The translations under genes were made by a program, and so were the position numbers. The notes beneath the pieces were generated by a model. That model saw only the letters and a program-made list of their open reading frames with translations. It was not told the origin of the DNA and made no database searches. Source: Mycolicibacterium thermoresistibile (GTDB lineage Bacteria; Actinomycetota; Actinomycetes; Mycobacteriales; Mycobacteriaceae). Taken from it: 64,000 nt of DNA. Positions 31,652-40,943 of this stretch are shown here, in pieces (the stretch's first letter is position 1; every line of letters begins with the position of its first letter). The stretch is taken from positions 4,154,001-4,218,000 of the forward strand of contig NZ_LT906483.1 in assembly GCF_900187065.1 (NCBI RefSeq), given 5' to 3'.

Positions 31652-33787
31652 TCAGGCCGCCCGGCCGGTGTCGTAGTTCTCCGGGTCGGCGGTGGCCAGC
31701 ACCCACGCGTACTGGAACGCCACCTCTTTCCACCGCTCGTACCGGCCGCTGATGCCGGCGTGCCCGGCGGTCATCTCGGTCTTCAGCAGCACCGGACGGT
31801 CATCGGTCTTGTGATGGCGCAGCGCGGCGACCCATTTCGCCGGTTCGACGTAGTACACCCGGGTGTCGTTGAGCGACGTCATCGCCAGGATCGCCGGATA
31901 GTCCTGCGCGGTGACGTTCTCGTACGGCGAGTACGACTTCATGTACTCGTAGACTTCCTTGTCCTCCAACGGGTTGCCCCACTCGTCCCACTCGGTGACG
32001 GTGAGCGGCAGGGACGGGTCCAGGATCGTCGTGAGCGGGTCGACGAACGGCACCTGCGCCAGCACTCCGGCGAACAGCTGGGGTGCCATATTCGCCACCG
32101 CGCCCACCAGCAGGCCACCGGCGCTGCCGCCGTAGGCGACCAGGTTCTGCGGCCGGGTGACACCGGTGTCGATGAGATGCTCGGCCACCGCGATGAAATC
32201 GGTGAAACTGTTCTTCTTCTCGAGCATCTTGCCGTGTTCGTACCAGGGCCGGCCCATCTCACCGCCCCCGCGCACATGGGCGACGGCGAACACCATGCCG
32301 CGGTCCAGCAGCGACAACCGGGCGATCGAGAACCGCGGATCCTCACACGCCTCGTAGGAGCCGTAGCCGTACAGCAGCGTCGGCGCCGGGAACTGCGCCC
32401 CGGCCCGGTGGACGATCGACACCGGGATCCGGGCACCGTCCGGGGCGATGGCCCAATCCCGGCGCTCCACATAGTCTTCCGGCCGGTAGCCGCCGAGCAC
32501 CGGCTGCTCGCGCAGCAGCGTGCGCTCACCGGTGGCCAGGTCGATGTCGTAGACGCGCACCGGGGTGATGAACGACGTCACCCCCACCCGCAGCTTCGGT
32601 GCCGCCCAGTTCGGGTTGGCGCTCAGGCCGGCCGAGGTGAGCTCGGTGTCGAAGGTGATCTCCTCCGGGGTGCCGTAGCTGCCGTCGTCGCGGATCGGCC
32701 ACAGCTGGATGCGGGGCAGCGCCTCGCCGCGGTAGCTGACCACCAGATGGTTGGCGAACGCGTCGACGGCGTCGAGCCGGACGTCGTCGCGGTGCTCGAT
32801 CAGGGTGCGCACACGGCCCGAGTCCGGGGCCGGGTCGGCCACCGGCACCTCCACCAGGGTGAAGTTCACCGCGCCGTCGTTGTGCAGGATCAAGAACCGG
32901 TCCTCGCCGCCGATCACGGCGTGTTCCACGGAGTACTCCACCCGGTCGCGGCGCGGCCAGATCACGGTGAACTCGGCGTTCGGGTCGGCGGCGTCGGCGT
33001 AGCGCACCTCGGAGGTGACGGCGCTGCCGGCGACGATCATCACGTACTTGTCGCTGCGGGTGCGGCCGACGCCCAGCCAGAACCGTTCGTCGGGTTCGTG
33101 GTACACGAGCTCGGCGTCGTCGCCGGATCCCAGGCGGTGCCGCCAGATGCGGTCCGGGCGCCAGGCGGCGTCGACGGTGGTGTAGTAGATCGTGCGGTTG
33201 TCGGCGGCCCAGGTGGCTCCGGCGGCGATCCCGGTGATGGTGTCGTCGTACATCTGGCCGGTCCGCAGATCCTTGAACCGCAGCGTGTACCGCTCGTCGC
33301 CGACGACGTCCACCGAGTAGGCCAGGGTGTTGCCGTCCAGACTGACGGTGGCCGCGCCGAGCGCGAAGAAGCTGTGCCCCTCGGCTTCGACGTTCTCGTC
33401 GAGCAGCACCTGCTCGCCGGGGATCTCGGTGTGCTCGTCGAACTGCGGCGGGGTCCAGTCGTCGGAGTCGGCGACCGGGCAGCGGCAGTGCACCCCGTAC
33501 TGCTTGCCCTCGAAGCTGCGCGCGTAGTACCACCAGTCACCGCGCCGGACCGGCACCGACAGGTCGGTCTCCTTGGTGCGGGACTTGATCTCCTCGAAGA
33601 TCTGCCGGCGCAACGGTTCCAGATGCGCGGTCACCTGCTCGGTGTAGTCGTTCTCCGCCTCGAGGTGGGCGATCACGTCGGGGTCGGATTTGTCACGCAG
33701 CCATTCATAGGGGTCGATGAACACGTCGCCGTGGTGTTCGCGGCGGTGCTCCACCCGTTTGGCTACCGGCGGATTGATCTGCGTCAT
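31652..33787 (-). CDS. ptrB: Oligopeptidase B / prolyl oligopeptidase family serine protease
   Basis: A 711-residue S9-family peptidase, cytosolic, cleaving short peptides after basic residues in characterised members. A seven-bladed propeller N-terminal domain (DPYEWLRD, DGNTLAYSVD) precedes the alpha/beta-hydrolase domain with nucleophile motif YGGSAGG and catalytic His in MTAGHAG. In M. tuberculosis the homologue is annotated as two genes (ptrBa, ptrBb); here it is one intact frame. The ATG at 33787 overlaps the purC stop as ATGA. Confidence 0.93.
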   Translation of the reverse strand: MTQINPPVAKRVEHRREHHGDVFIDPYEWLRDKSDPDVIAHLEAENDYTEQVTAHLEPLRRQIFEEIKSRTKETDLSVPVRRGDWWYYARSFEGKQYGVHCRCPVADSDDWTPPQFDEHTEIPGEQVLLDENVEAEGHSFFALGAATVSLDGNTLAYSVDVVGDERYTLRFKDLRTGQMYDDTITGIAAGATWAADNRTIYYTTVDAAWRPDRIWRHRLGSGDDAELVYHEPDERFWLGVGRTRSDKYVMIVAGSAVTSEVRYADAADPNAEFTVIWPRRDRVEYSVEHAVIGGEDRFLILHNDGAVNFTLVEVPVADPAPDSGRVRTLIEHRDDVRLDAVDAFANHLVVSYRGEALPRIQLWPIRDDGSYGTPEEITFDTELTSAGLSANPNWAAPKLRVGVTSFITPVRVYDIDLATGERTLLREQPVLGGYRPEDYVERRDWAIAPDGARIPVSIVHRAGAQFPAPTLLYGYGSYEACEDPRFSIARLSLLDRGMVFAVAHVRGGGEMGRPWYEHGKMLEKKNSFTDFIAVAEHLIDTGVTRPQNLVAYGGSAGGLLVGAVANMAPQLFAGVLAQVPFVDPLTTILDPSLPLTVTEWDEWGNPLEDKEVYEYMKSYSPYENVTAQDYPAILAMTSLNDTRVYYVEPAKWVAALRHHKTDDRPVLLKTEMTAGHAGISGRYERWKEVAFQYAWVLATADPENYDTGRAA

Positions 33788-34689
33788 GCTGAGGGTCCGA
33801 TCCATTCGTCGAAGTTGAGGCCCGAAATTCGTTCGTAGGCTTCGATATAACGTTCGCGGGTGGCGTTGACGATGTGCGGCGGCAACGGTGGCGGCGGTTG
33901 ATCGCCGTACCGGTCCCAGCCGGACTCCGGCGAGGTCAGCCAGTTGCGGACGAACTGTTTGTCGAAACTGGGCTGCACCTGCCCTTCGGTGTAGCTGTCG
34001 GCCGGCCAGTACCGCGAGGAGTCCGGGGTGAACACCTCGTCGGCCAGCCGCAGCGCTCCGCTGTCGTCGACACCGAACTCGAACTTGGTGTCGGCGACGA
34101 TGATGCCCTTGCGCAGCGCATGCTCGGCGCCGGCGCGGTAGGTCCGCAGCGTCAGCGTCCGCAGTTGTTCGGCCCGTTCCCCGCCGACCAGCGCGACCAC
34201 GTCATCGAAGGTGATGTTCTCGTCGTGGTCACCCTGCGCGGCCTTGGTGGCCGGGGTGAACAGCGGCTCGTCGAACTTGCTGGCCTCCACCAGCCCGGGT
34301 GGCAGCGGGATACCGCACACAGCGCCGGTCTTCTGGTAGTCGATCAGCCCGGACCCGGTGAGGTAGCCGCGGGCCACGCACTCCACCGGCAGCATCTGCA
34401 GCTCCCGCACCACCAGCGCGCGGCCCAGCACCTCGCCGGGGATGCGCGGATCGTCGGCCGGGCCGGCCAGGTGGTTCGCCACCCCGTGCTCGCGTTCGAG
34501 CAGGTCGAAGAAGAACACGCTCATCGCGGTCAGGATGCGGCCCTTGTCGGGTATCTGCGTGTCGAGCACATGGTCGTATGCCGAGATCCGGTCGGTGGCC
34601 ACGAACAGCAGGTGATCGGCGTCGACACGGTAGAGCTCCCGAACCTTGCCGCTGGCCAGATGTTGGTAGTCAGACAGAGCAGGGCGCAT
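33784..34689 (-). CDS. purC: SAICAR synthetase
   Basis: Phosphoribosylaminoimidazole-succinocarboxamide synthase, 301 residues, joining aspartate to CAIR with ATP. SGKVREVYR-type start (SGKVRELYRV), ECVARGYLTGSG and IVADTKFEFGVD are the standard motifs. A possible -10 box (TAAGCT) 6 bases before the ATG suggests a leaderless start. It is coupled to ptrB by a four-base overlap. Confidence 0.97.
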   Translation of the reverse strand: MRPALSDYQHLASGKVRELYRVDADHLLFVATDRISAYDHVLDTQIPDKGRILTAMSVFFFDLLEREHGVANHLAGPADDPRIPGEVLGRALVVRELQMLPVECVARGYLTGSGLIDYQKTGAVCGIPLPPGLVEASKFDEPLFTPATKAAQGDHDENITFDDVVALVGGERAEQLRTLTLRTYRAGAEHALRKGIIVADTKFEFGVDDSGALRLADEVFTPDSSRYWPADSYTEGQVQPSFDKQFVRNWLTSPESGWDRYGDQPPPPLPPHIVNATRERYIEAYERISGLNFDEWIGPSA

Positions 34690-34695
34690 CGGGCC

Positions 34696-34701
34696 AGCTT
34701 A
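34696..34701 (-). promoter_or_regulatory. Probable -10 box (TAAGCT) of purC
   Basis: On the minus strand TAAGCT ends 6 bases before the purC ATG, matching the leaderless promoter geometry seen at several other genes of the window. Confidence 0.5.
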
Positions 34702-34740
34702 GTGGGCCGGATCCGGGCGGATCTGTGCTGGGATCGAGCC

Positions 34741-35349
34741 ATGCGATCACGCTATGTGCCCTACGCCACAACCCCGGCCCGGTTGTTGGCCCAGTTACTG
34801 AGCGACATCGTCATCGCACTGTGGATCGCGGTGTGGGTGCTCGTCGGTATGGCCGTGCACACCGCGGTGTCGACCATCGCTGAGGTCGGCCGCAACGTGC
34901 ACACCGGCGCCACCGGGGTGTCGGAGAACCTCGAGTCGGCCGGTGACCGGGCCGACAGCTTCCCGCTGATCGGCGACGCCCTGGCCAACCCGCTACGCGC
35001 GGCCAGCGACGCGGCGCTGGACATCGCGGGGGCCGGCCACACCCTCGACACCACCGCGGGCTGGCTGGCGTGGGTGCTGGCGCTGGCGGTGGCGTCGCCG
35101 CCGATCCTGGCGGTCGCGGGGCCCTGGCTGGTGCTGCGACTGCGGTTCGCCCGGCGCAAGTGGACCGCGCTGTCGCTGGCCGCCACCCCGGCCGGGGAGC
35201 AGCTGCTGGCGCTGCGCGCGTTGGCCAACCGGCGGCTGGCCGCGCTGGTGGCGGTCGACGACGATCCGGTGGCCGGCTGGCGCCGCCAGGATCCGGCGGT
35301 GGTCCGGGGGCTGGCCGCGGTGGAACTGCGTGCCGCCGGTATCCGCTGA
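34741..35349 (+). CDS. Conserved mycobacterial membrane protein (Rv0779c-like)
   Basis: A 202-residue protein with two predicted membrane spans (about residues 20-42 and 117-142) separated by an outer helical segment of small and acidic residues. The last third is basic and cytosolic. No enzymatic motif. It sits divergently from purC, where the conserved order has Rv0779c. Function unknown. Confidence 0.75.
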   Translation: MRSRYVPYATTPARLLAQLLSDIVIALWIAVWVLVGMAVHTAVSTIAEVGRNVHTGATGVSENLESAGDRADSFPLIGDALANPLRAASDAALDIAGAGHTLDTTAGWLAWVLALAVASPPILAVAGPWLVLRLRFARRKWTALSLAATPAGEQLLALRALANRRLAALVAVDDDPVAGWRRQDPAVVRGLAAVELRAAGIR

Positions 35350-35354
35350 ACAGC

Positions 35355-35403
35355 GATTTCGGCGTGCAAACGATCGCTGAGCGACGGTATGCACGCCGAA
35401 ATC
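35355..35403. terminator. Large convergent hairpin with 14-bp perfect arms
   Basis: GATTTCGGCGTGCA (35355-35368) pairs exactly with 35390-35403; an inner TCGCT/GCGA stem fills much of the loop. It separates two convergent stops (35349 and 35402) and probably ends both transcripts. The arm resembles a sequence I associate with repeated mycobacterial intergenic hairpins. Confidence 0.7.
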
Positions 35404-35998
35404 ACGGTTCGGAACGGCCGGTGAAGCGACGCCAGGCCGCGCCGAAGCTGTACCGGACGGTGACGGTGGCCAGCCGGACCCTGCCGCGGATCACCAGGTG
35501 CAGCCGTTGGGACGGCGGCGCCGCCGGCACCCGGCCGTTGACGGTGCTGGCGAAGGTCTCCACCGCGTTGACGTCCCCGGTGGCCCCGTCCGGCAGGATC
35601 AGCGTGGTGGTGCTCAGGTAGTCATCGATGTCGACGTGCACCACCGGGCTGCGCAGCATCGCGACGGTGAAATCGAGGGTGGTGTCGCACATCCGGGTGT
35701 CCACCACCACCCGCGCCGGCACGGACCACTCCCCCTTGCGCGACAACGTCGAGAACCGGCCGCGCAACAGCAGCGGCTGCGTACTCTGCGCGAGGTCCGG
35801 TCGCCGCGCCATCGGCAGGTCGGCCAGCACCTTGTCGAGCTCGCCGCGGGTGCGGGCGGCCAGCGCGACGTCCACGCGTTCGGTGTACTCGTCGAGTGTC
35901 AGCATGCCCTCGCCGACCGCACGCTCCAGCAGCTGCCGCACCGCCGCCCGGTCCGCATCCGAGGCCCGCAGGTGGGCGTCATGATGGCCAGAATCCAT
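35402..35998 (-). CDS. DUF1707 domain protein with LiaF-like C-terminus
   Basis: A 198-residue cytosolic protein. LRASDADRAAVRQLLERA and GMLTLDEYTERVDVALAARTRGEL form the DUF1707 helical domain (residues 10-65). The C-terminal half (VVDTRMCDTTLDF and VHVDIDDYLSTTTLILPDG) is beta-rich like the cell-wall-stress LiaF/DUF2154 fold. Actinobacterial relatives are common and of unknown role. It lies 31 bases downstream of cyp126 on the same strand. Confidence 0.82.
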   Translation of the reverse strand: MDSGHHDAHLRASDADRAAVRQLLERAVGEGMLTLDEYTERVDVALAARTRGELDKVLADLPMARRPDLAQSTQPLLLRGRFSTLSRKGEWSVPARVVVDTRMCDTTLDFTVAMLRSPVVHVDIDDYLSTTTLILPDGATGDVNAVETFASTVNGRVPAAPPSQRLHLVIRGRVRLATVTVRYSFGAAWRRFTGRSEP

Positions 35999-36029
35999 GC
36001 GTTTCAGGCTAGGGCTTCACGCTTCGGGT

Positions 36030-37253
36030 TCAGTCGTTCGGCCCGAACTCCACCATCAGGTGTCGCAACCCGGTGTGCCGGTTGCTCCGGGTCCATTCCG
36101 GGGCCGCGGCCAGCCGCACGGACCCGAACCGCCGCAGCAGTTCCCCGAACAGCACCCGGATCTCCAGCCGCGCCAGGTTGGCGCCCAGACAGTAGTGCAC
36201 GCCCTGACCGAATCCCAGGTGCGGGTTGGGTTTCCGGGTGACATCGAAGACGTCCGGGGCGTCGAACACCGTGCCGTCGCGGTTGGCGGAGGCCTCCCAC
36301 ACCAGCACCTTGTCCCCCGGTTCGATGTGCTGCCCGCCCAGCGTCGCAGGCCGGGTGGCGGTGCGGCGTTTGGACGGGGACGGCGACGTCCAGCGCACCA
36401 TCTCCTCGACCGCGGTGGGCAGCAGGCCGGGGTCGGCGCGCAGCGCCGCGAACTGGTCGGGCCGCTCGGCCAGCGCCAGCAGCCCGCCGGCGATCGCGTT
36501 GCGGGTGGTCTCGGCGCCGGCGCTGAACAGCAGGTTGAAGAACAGATACACCTCGAGGTCGGTGACCGGGTCGGGCAGGTCGGCGTTGGCGACCACCGAC
36601 AGCATGTCGTCGGTCGGCGTGCGGCGTTTGGCGGCGATCAGCTCCTGACCGAAGGCGTAGATCCGGGACCCGGCCTCCTCGACAGACAGCCGGGTGATCG
36701 ACGCGCTGCGGGCCGCCCCGAAGTCGAAGCTCGGTTCGATCGCGGCGAACAGCCAATGCCGTTCGCTCTCCGGAATTCCCAGCAGGATGCAGATCATCTG
36801 CATGGGAAGTTCCACCGCCACCTCGACGACGAAGTCGACGGGCCGGCCGGGTTCGATCGCCTCGAACAGCCGGGCCGCACGGGACCGCAGATCGTCTTCG
36901 ACCCGGGTGATCATGCGCGGCGTCAGCCCGGAGCTGACCAATCGGCGGATCTGGGCGTGCCGCGGATCGTCCATCATGTTGAGCACCTGCCCGGCGATCG
37001 GCAGATCCTGCAGCAGGGTGCCGCCGTATTGCCGGTCGCCACCGGTCACCGACGAGTAGGTGACCGGATCTCGCAGCACTGCAAGGGTTTCCAGATAGGT
37101 GGCCACCGACCAGAACCCTTCGCCGTCGGGGGTGTGCTCGGTGGGTTCATGCCAGTACACCGGGGCGGCCGCGCGGTGCTCGGCGAACAGCTCGTGCGGG
37201 AACCCGGCGGCGAAGTTGTCCAGGTCGGTCAGGTCCACCCCGGCCAGACTCAC
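36030..37253 (-). CDS. cyp126: Cytochrome P450 CYP126
   Basis: A 407-residue soluble P450. FGQGVHYCLG holds the heme-thiolate Cys355; FSAGAETTRN is the I-helix oxygen-activation motif. Gene position (after purB, as Rv0778) identifies it as CYP126. The GTG at 37253 overlaps the purB stop as GTGA, so it is cotranslated with a purine gene. Its natural substrate is not established; an electron donor is not encoded beside it. Confidence 0.9.
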   Translation of the reverse strand: MSLAGVDLTDLDNFAAGFPHELFAEHRAAAPVYWHEPTEHTPDGEGFWSVATYLETLAVLRDPVTYSSVTGGDRQYGGTLLQDLPIAGQVLNMMDDPRHAQIRRLVSSGLTPRMITRVEDDLRSRAARLFEAIEPGRPVDFVVEVAVELPMQMICILLGIPESERHWLFAAIEPSFDFGAARSASITRLSVEEAGSRIYAFGQELIAAKRRTPTDDMLSVVANADLPDPVTDLEVYLFFNLLFSAGAETTRNAIAGGLLALAERPDQFAALRADPGLLPTAVEEMVRWTSPSPSKRRTATRPATLGGQHIEPGDKVLVWEASANRDGTVFDAPDVFDVTRKPNPHLGFGQGVHYCLGANLARLEIRVLFGELLRRFGSVRLAAAPEWTRSNRHTGLRHLMVEFGPND

Positions 37254-38668
37254 AAGATGGCCCCCGAGGTGTACTTGGCGGCCTCCGGATACCGGCTGAC
37301 CAGTTCGTCGACCGCGCCGACCACGGTGTCGACCTGCGATGCCGCGGCTCCGGTGAACGCCTGCCGGTCGGCGAGCGCGGCGTCGAGCGCCGGGCGGTCC
37401 AGCGGCAGCCGCGGATCGGCGGCAAGCCGGTCCAACAGGTCTGGCTCCGAACCCTTTTCGCGCATGTCCAGCGCGACGGCGACGGCGTGCTCCTTGATCA
37501 CCTCGTGCGCCGCCTCGCGACCCATACCCGCGCGCACCGCGGCCATCAGGATGCGGGTGGTGGCCAGGAACGGCAGGTACCGGTCCAGTTCCCGCTGGAT
37601 CACCGCCGGGTAGGCGCCGAACTCGTCGAGCACGGTCAGGAACGTCTCGATCTGGCCGTCGATGGCGAAGAACGCGTCGGGCAGCGCCACCCGGCGCACC
37701 ACCGAACAGAACACGTCGCCTTCGTTCCACTGCGCGCCGGCCAACTCGGCCGCCATCGACGCGTAGCCGCGCAGCACCACCTGCAGTCCGTTGACCCGTT
37801 CGCAGGACCGGGCGTTCATCTTGTGCGGCATCGCCGAGGAGCCGACCTGACCGGGCGCGAAGCCCTCGGTGACCAGTTCGTGGCCGGCCATCAGCCGGAT
37901 GGTGGTGGCCAGCGAGGACGGGGCGGCCCCCAGCTGCACCAGCGCGGAGATCACCTCATAGTCCAGCGATCGCGGGTACACCTGCCCGACGCTGGTGAAA
38001 ACCTCCTTGAAGCCCAGGAATTCGGCGACCCGCCGCTCGAGTTCGGCCAGCCGCTCCGAGTCGCCGCCGAACAGGTCGAGCATGTCCTGCGCGGTGCCCA
38101 TCGGGCCCTTGATGCCGCGCAGCGGGTAGCGGGCGATGATCTCCTCGAGCCGGGTCAGCGCCCCGAGCATCTCCTCGGCGGCCGAGGCGAACCGCTTGCC
38201 CAGCGTGGTGGCCTGGGCGGCGACGTTGTGGCTGCGGCCGGCCATCACCAGGTCGCGGTAGCTCAGCGCGCGTTCGGCGAGCCGGGCCACCACCGCCACC
38301 CCGTGCGCGTGCACCAGTTCCAGCGAGCGGCGGATCTGCAGCTGCTCGACGTTCTCGGTGAGGTCGCGGCTGGTCATCCCCTTGTGCACGTGCTCGTGGC
38401 CGGCCCGGGCGTTGAACTCCTCGATCCGTGCCTTGACGTCGTGGCGCAGCACCCGTTCGCGGGCGGCGATCGCATCCAGGTCGACGTCCTCGACCACCCG
38501 CTCGTAGTCGGCGATCACCTCGTCGGGGATGTCGACACCGAGCTCGGCCTGGGCCCGCATCACCGCGATCCACAGCCGACGCTCGGCGACTACCTTGGCC
38601 TTCGGCGACCAGATCGCCGTCATCTCGTCGCTGGCGTAGCGGTGGGCCAGCACATTCGGGATCGTCAC
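37250..38668 (-). CDS. purB: Adenylosuccinate lyase
   Basis: A 472-residue fumarase/aspartase-fold enzyme acting twice in purine synthesis (SAICAR to AICAR, and adenylosuccinate to AMP). GQVGSSAMPHKMNARSCE contains the catalytic flexible signature loop with its serines. GTG at 38668 (MTIPNVLAHRYAS) is the accepted N-terminus. It is divergent from the DUF429 gene and coupled to cyp126. Confidence 0.97.
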   Translation of the reverse strand: MTIPNVLAHRYASDEMTAIWSPKAKVVAERRLWIAVMRAQAELGVDIPDEVIADYERVVEDVDLDAIAARERVLRHDVKARIEEFNARAGHEHVHKGMTSRDLTENVEQLQIRRSLELVHAHGVAVVARLAERALSYRDLVMAGRSHNVAAQATTLGKRFASAAEEMLGALTRLEEIIARYPLRGIKGPMGTAQDMLDLFGGDSERLAELERRVAEFLGFKEVFTSVGQVYPRSLDYEVISALVQLGAAPSSLATTIRLMAGHELVTEGFAPGQVGSSAMPHKMNARSCERVNGLQVVLRGYASMAAELAGAQWNEGDVFCSVVRRVALPDAFFAIDGQIETFLTVLDEFGAYPAVIQRELDRYLPFLATTRILMAAVRAGMGREAAHEVIKEHAVAVALDMREKGSEPDLLDRLAADPRLPLDRPALDAALADRQAFTGAAASQVDTVVGAVDELVSRYPEAAKYTSGAIL

Positions 38669-38708
38669 AGATACACAGCTTACGGGGGACGAAAGGGCGG
38701 ACCGGCGG

Positions 38709-39536
38709 ATGCGCTTTGTCGGACTCGACCTGGCCTGGGGTACCCGCAACCCGTCCGGGGTGGCGGTGCTGGCCGCCGACGGCACGCTCGACCATGTCGG
38801 CGCGGCGCGGGATCACCGCACGGTGCTCGACACCGTCCGTCCGTTCACCACGGGTGCGTGCCTGGTCGGCATCGACGCACCGCTGATCGTGCGCAACGCC
38901 ACCGGGCGGCGGCCCGCCGAGGCCGCCCTGAACGCCGACTTCGCCCGCTTCGACGCCGGCGCACATCCGGCGAACACGTCGCTGCCGGTGTTCGCCGCGG
39001 GCCTGCCGGGGGCGCGGATCGCCGATGCGTTGGGCCTGGACGTCGATCCGCGGTCCACCGCCGAACGCCGGGCGATCGAGGTGTACCCGCATCCGGCCAC
39101 CGTCGCGTTGTTCCGGCTGGGCCGCACACTGAAGTACAAGCGCCGCGGCCGCCGCACCGTCGAACAGCGCAAATCCGCTCTGCTGCAGTTGATGTGGTTG
39201 CTCGAAGGGCTCGACACCGCCGACCCGTCGCTGTATGTCGACCATCCCCACTGGCGGGCGCTGCGCCGGCAGGTGGCGACGGCGACCGGGCCGGTTCAGC
39301 TGGACCGGGCGGAGGATCCGGTGGATGCGGTGTTGTGCGCCTACATCGCGATGTTCGCCCACCGGCGTCCCGGTGACGTCGTGGTGTACGGCGACGGCGC
39401 CACCGGATACATCGTCACGCCACGGCTGCCTGCGGACCTGACGCCGGCTCCGCGGGTGCGGGCGGTCAGTCCGGCGGCAGCACCATCTTGGCCGGATCGC
39501 CGACGGCGCGGGTGGGGATGCCGAGCTGACGGTTGA
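38709..39536 (+). CDS. DUF429 family protein
   Basis: A 275-residue protein with an RNase-H-like start, MRFVGLDLAWGTRNPSGVAVL, then GIDAPLIV and EVYPHPATVALF, which define DUF429. Function unknown; a predicted nuclease fold. It corresponds to Rv0776c. Its 3' end overlaps the convergent APC transporter gene by 71 bases, so the last 25 residues (Pro/Arg-rich) may be non-essential. Confidence 0.82.
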   Translation: MRFVGLDLAWGTRNPSGVAVLAADGTLDHVGAARDHRTVLDTVRPFTTGACLVGIDAPLIVRNATGRRPAEAALNADFARFDAGAHPANTSLPVFAAGLPGARIADALGLDVDPRSTAERRAIEVYPHPATVALFRLGRTLKYKRRGRRTVEQRKSALLQLMWLLEGLDTADPSLYVDHPHWRALRRQVATATGPVQLDRAEDPVDAVLCAYIAMFAHRRPGDVVVYGDGATGYIVTPRLPADLTPAPRVRAVSPAAAPSWPDRRRRGWGCRADG

Positions 39537-40905
39537 TCGCCATGGTCACGCCGAACAGCAGCACGCCGATGACGATCAGCACGACCGACAGCAGGTACTG
39601 CTGCGCCGGCCGGCCGGACAGCGGGGTCACCAGATACAGCGACGCCACGAATCCCACCACCGGGAGGAAGGTCGGGGTGCGGAAGTGCCGCCGCGCCACC
39701 ACCGGATCGCGCGACTCGTCGCGGCGCAGCACCAACACCGCCACGTTGACCATCGCGAACACCGCCAGCAGCAGCAGCGAGGTGGTGCCGCCGAGGACGG
39801 CGATGGCGGTGCTGTCGGCGAACGCGGTCACGTAGAAGATCAGGCCGAAGGCGATGAGGGTGGTGAAGATGATCGCCACCCACGGGGTCCGGCGGCGGGG
39901 GTGCACCGATCCGAGGACCGGCGGCAACACCCGCTGGCGGGCCATGCCGTAGATGAGCCGGCTGGCCATCAGCATGTTGATCAGCGCCGTGTTGGACACC
40001 GCGAACATCGAGATCCACGGCAGCAGCTCCTCGATGGGCAGTCCGGGCGCCCCGGCCTTGACCACCTCGACCAACGGGACATCGCTGGCCTGCAGGGTGC
40101 CGACGGGCACGAGGGCGACCGCGACGATGGCGACGACGACGTAGACGGCGCCCGCGATGCCCAGACCGGTCAGCAGGGCGCGAGGGAAGATCACCACCGG
40201 GTCCCGCGTCTCCTCGGCCATGTTGACCGAGTCCTCGAACCCGACCATCGCGAAGAACGCCAATGACGTTGCGGCGCTGACCGCCAGGAAGACGCTCTTG
40301 TCGGTGGTGGTCTCGAAGGCGACCACCCGGGTGAAGTCGACGTCGGCGCCGCCGCCGGTGAAGGCCCACAGCCCGACGAAGATCACCAGCAGCAGACCGG
40401 AGATCTCGACGATGGTGAGCAGGACGTTGAGCCGGACGCTCTCCCCGACGCCGCGCAGGTTCACCATCGCCAGCAGGGCCATGAACAGCAGGGCCACCCC
40501 GGCGACTCCGAGCCGGCCCCACTCCTGGCCCAGCCCCACCTCCAGGTTGGCGGCGAAGAACCGCGATGCGGTGGACGCCGACGTGATGCCCGAGCACATC
40601 ACGATGAACGCCACCAGGAAGGTGACGAACTGGATTCCGAACGCCTTGTGGACGTACAGCGCCGCGCCGGCGGCCTGCGGGTATTTGGTGACCAGCTCGA
40701 GGTAGCTGAACGCGGTGACGGTCGCGATGAGGAAGGCGATCAGGAACGGCAGCCACGCCGCTCCGCCGACCTCTCCGGCCACGTCTCCGACCAGGGCGTA
40801 GATTCCGGTGCCCAGGATGTCGCCGACGATGAACAGAAGCAGCAGGCCGGGCCCCAGCACCCGGCGCAGCTCGGGCTGTGCCTGCTCGGTTCGCGTCCCG
40901 CTCAT
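39466..40905 (-). CDS. APC-superfamily amino acid permease
   Basis: A 479-residue transporter with about twelve membrane helices. The first helix carries FIVGDILGTGIYALVG, the unwound substrate-binding segment of the APC fold, and FAMVGFEDSVNMAEETRDP is the typical helix 6-7 region. It probably exchanges or imports an amino acid or amine by proton symport. The start is the ATG at 40905; the frame stays open upstream. The TetR gene lies 38 bases upstream on the same strand and may control it. Confidence 0.88.
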   Translation of the reverse strand: MSGTRTEQAQPELRRVLGPGLLLLFIVGDILGTGIYALVGDVAGEVGGAAWLPFLIAFLIATVTAFSYLELVTKYPQAAGAALYVHKAFGIQFVTFLVAFIVMCSGITSASTASRFFAANLEVGLGQEWGRLGVAGVALLFMALLAMVNLRGVGESVRLNVLLTIVEISGLLLVIFVGLWAFTGGGADVDFTRVVAFETTTDKSVFLAVSAATSLAFFAMVGFEDSVNMAEETRDPVVIFPRALLTGLGIAGAVYVVVAIVAVALVPVGTLQASDVPLVEVVKAGAPGLPIEELLPWISMFAVSNTALINMLMASRLIYGMARQRVLPPVLGSVHPRRRTPWVAIIFTTLIAFGLIFYVTAFADSTAIAVLGGTTSLLLLAVFAMVNVAVLVLRRDESRDPVVARRHFRTPTFLPVVGFVASLYLVTPLSGRPAQQYLLSVVLIVIGVLLFGVTMAINRQLGIPTRAVGDPAKMVLPPD

Positions 40906-40943
40906 CGCCGGCCTTCCGGTCGGTGGACGGCGTTGATCATCGC

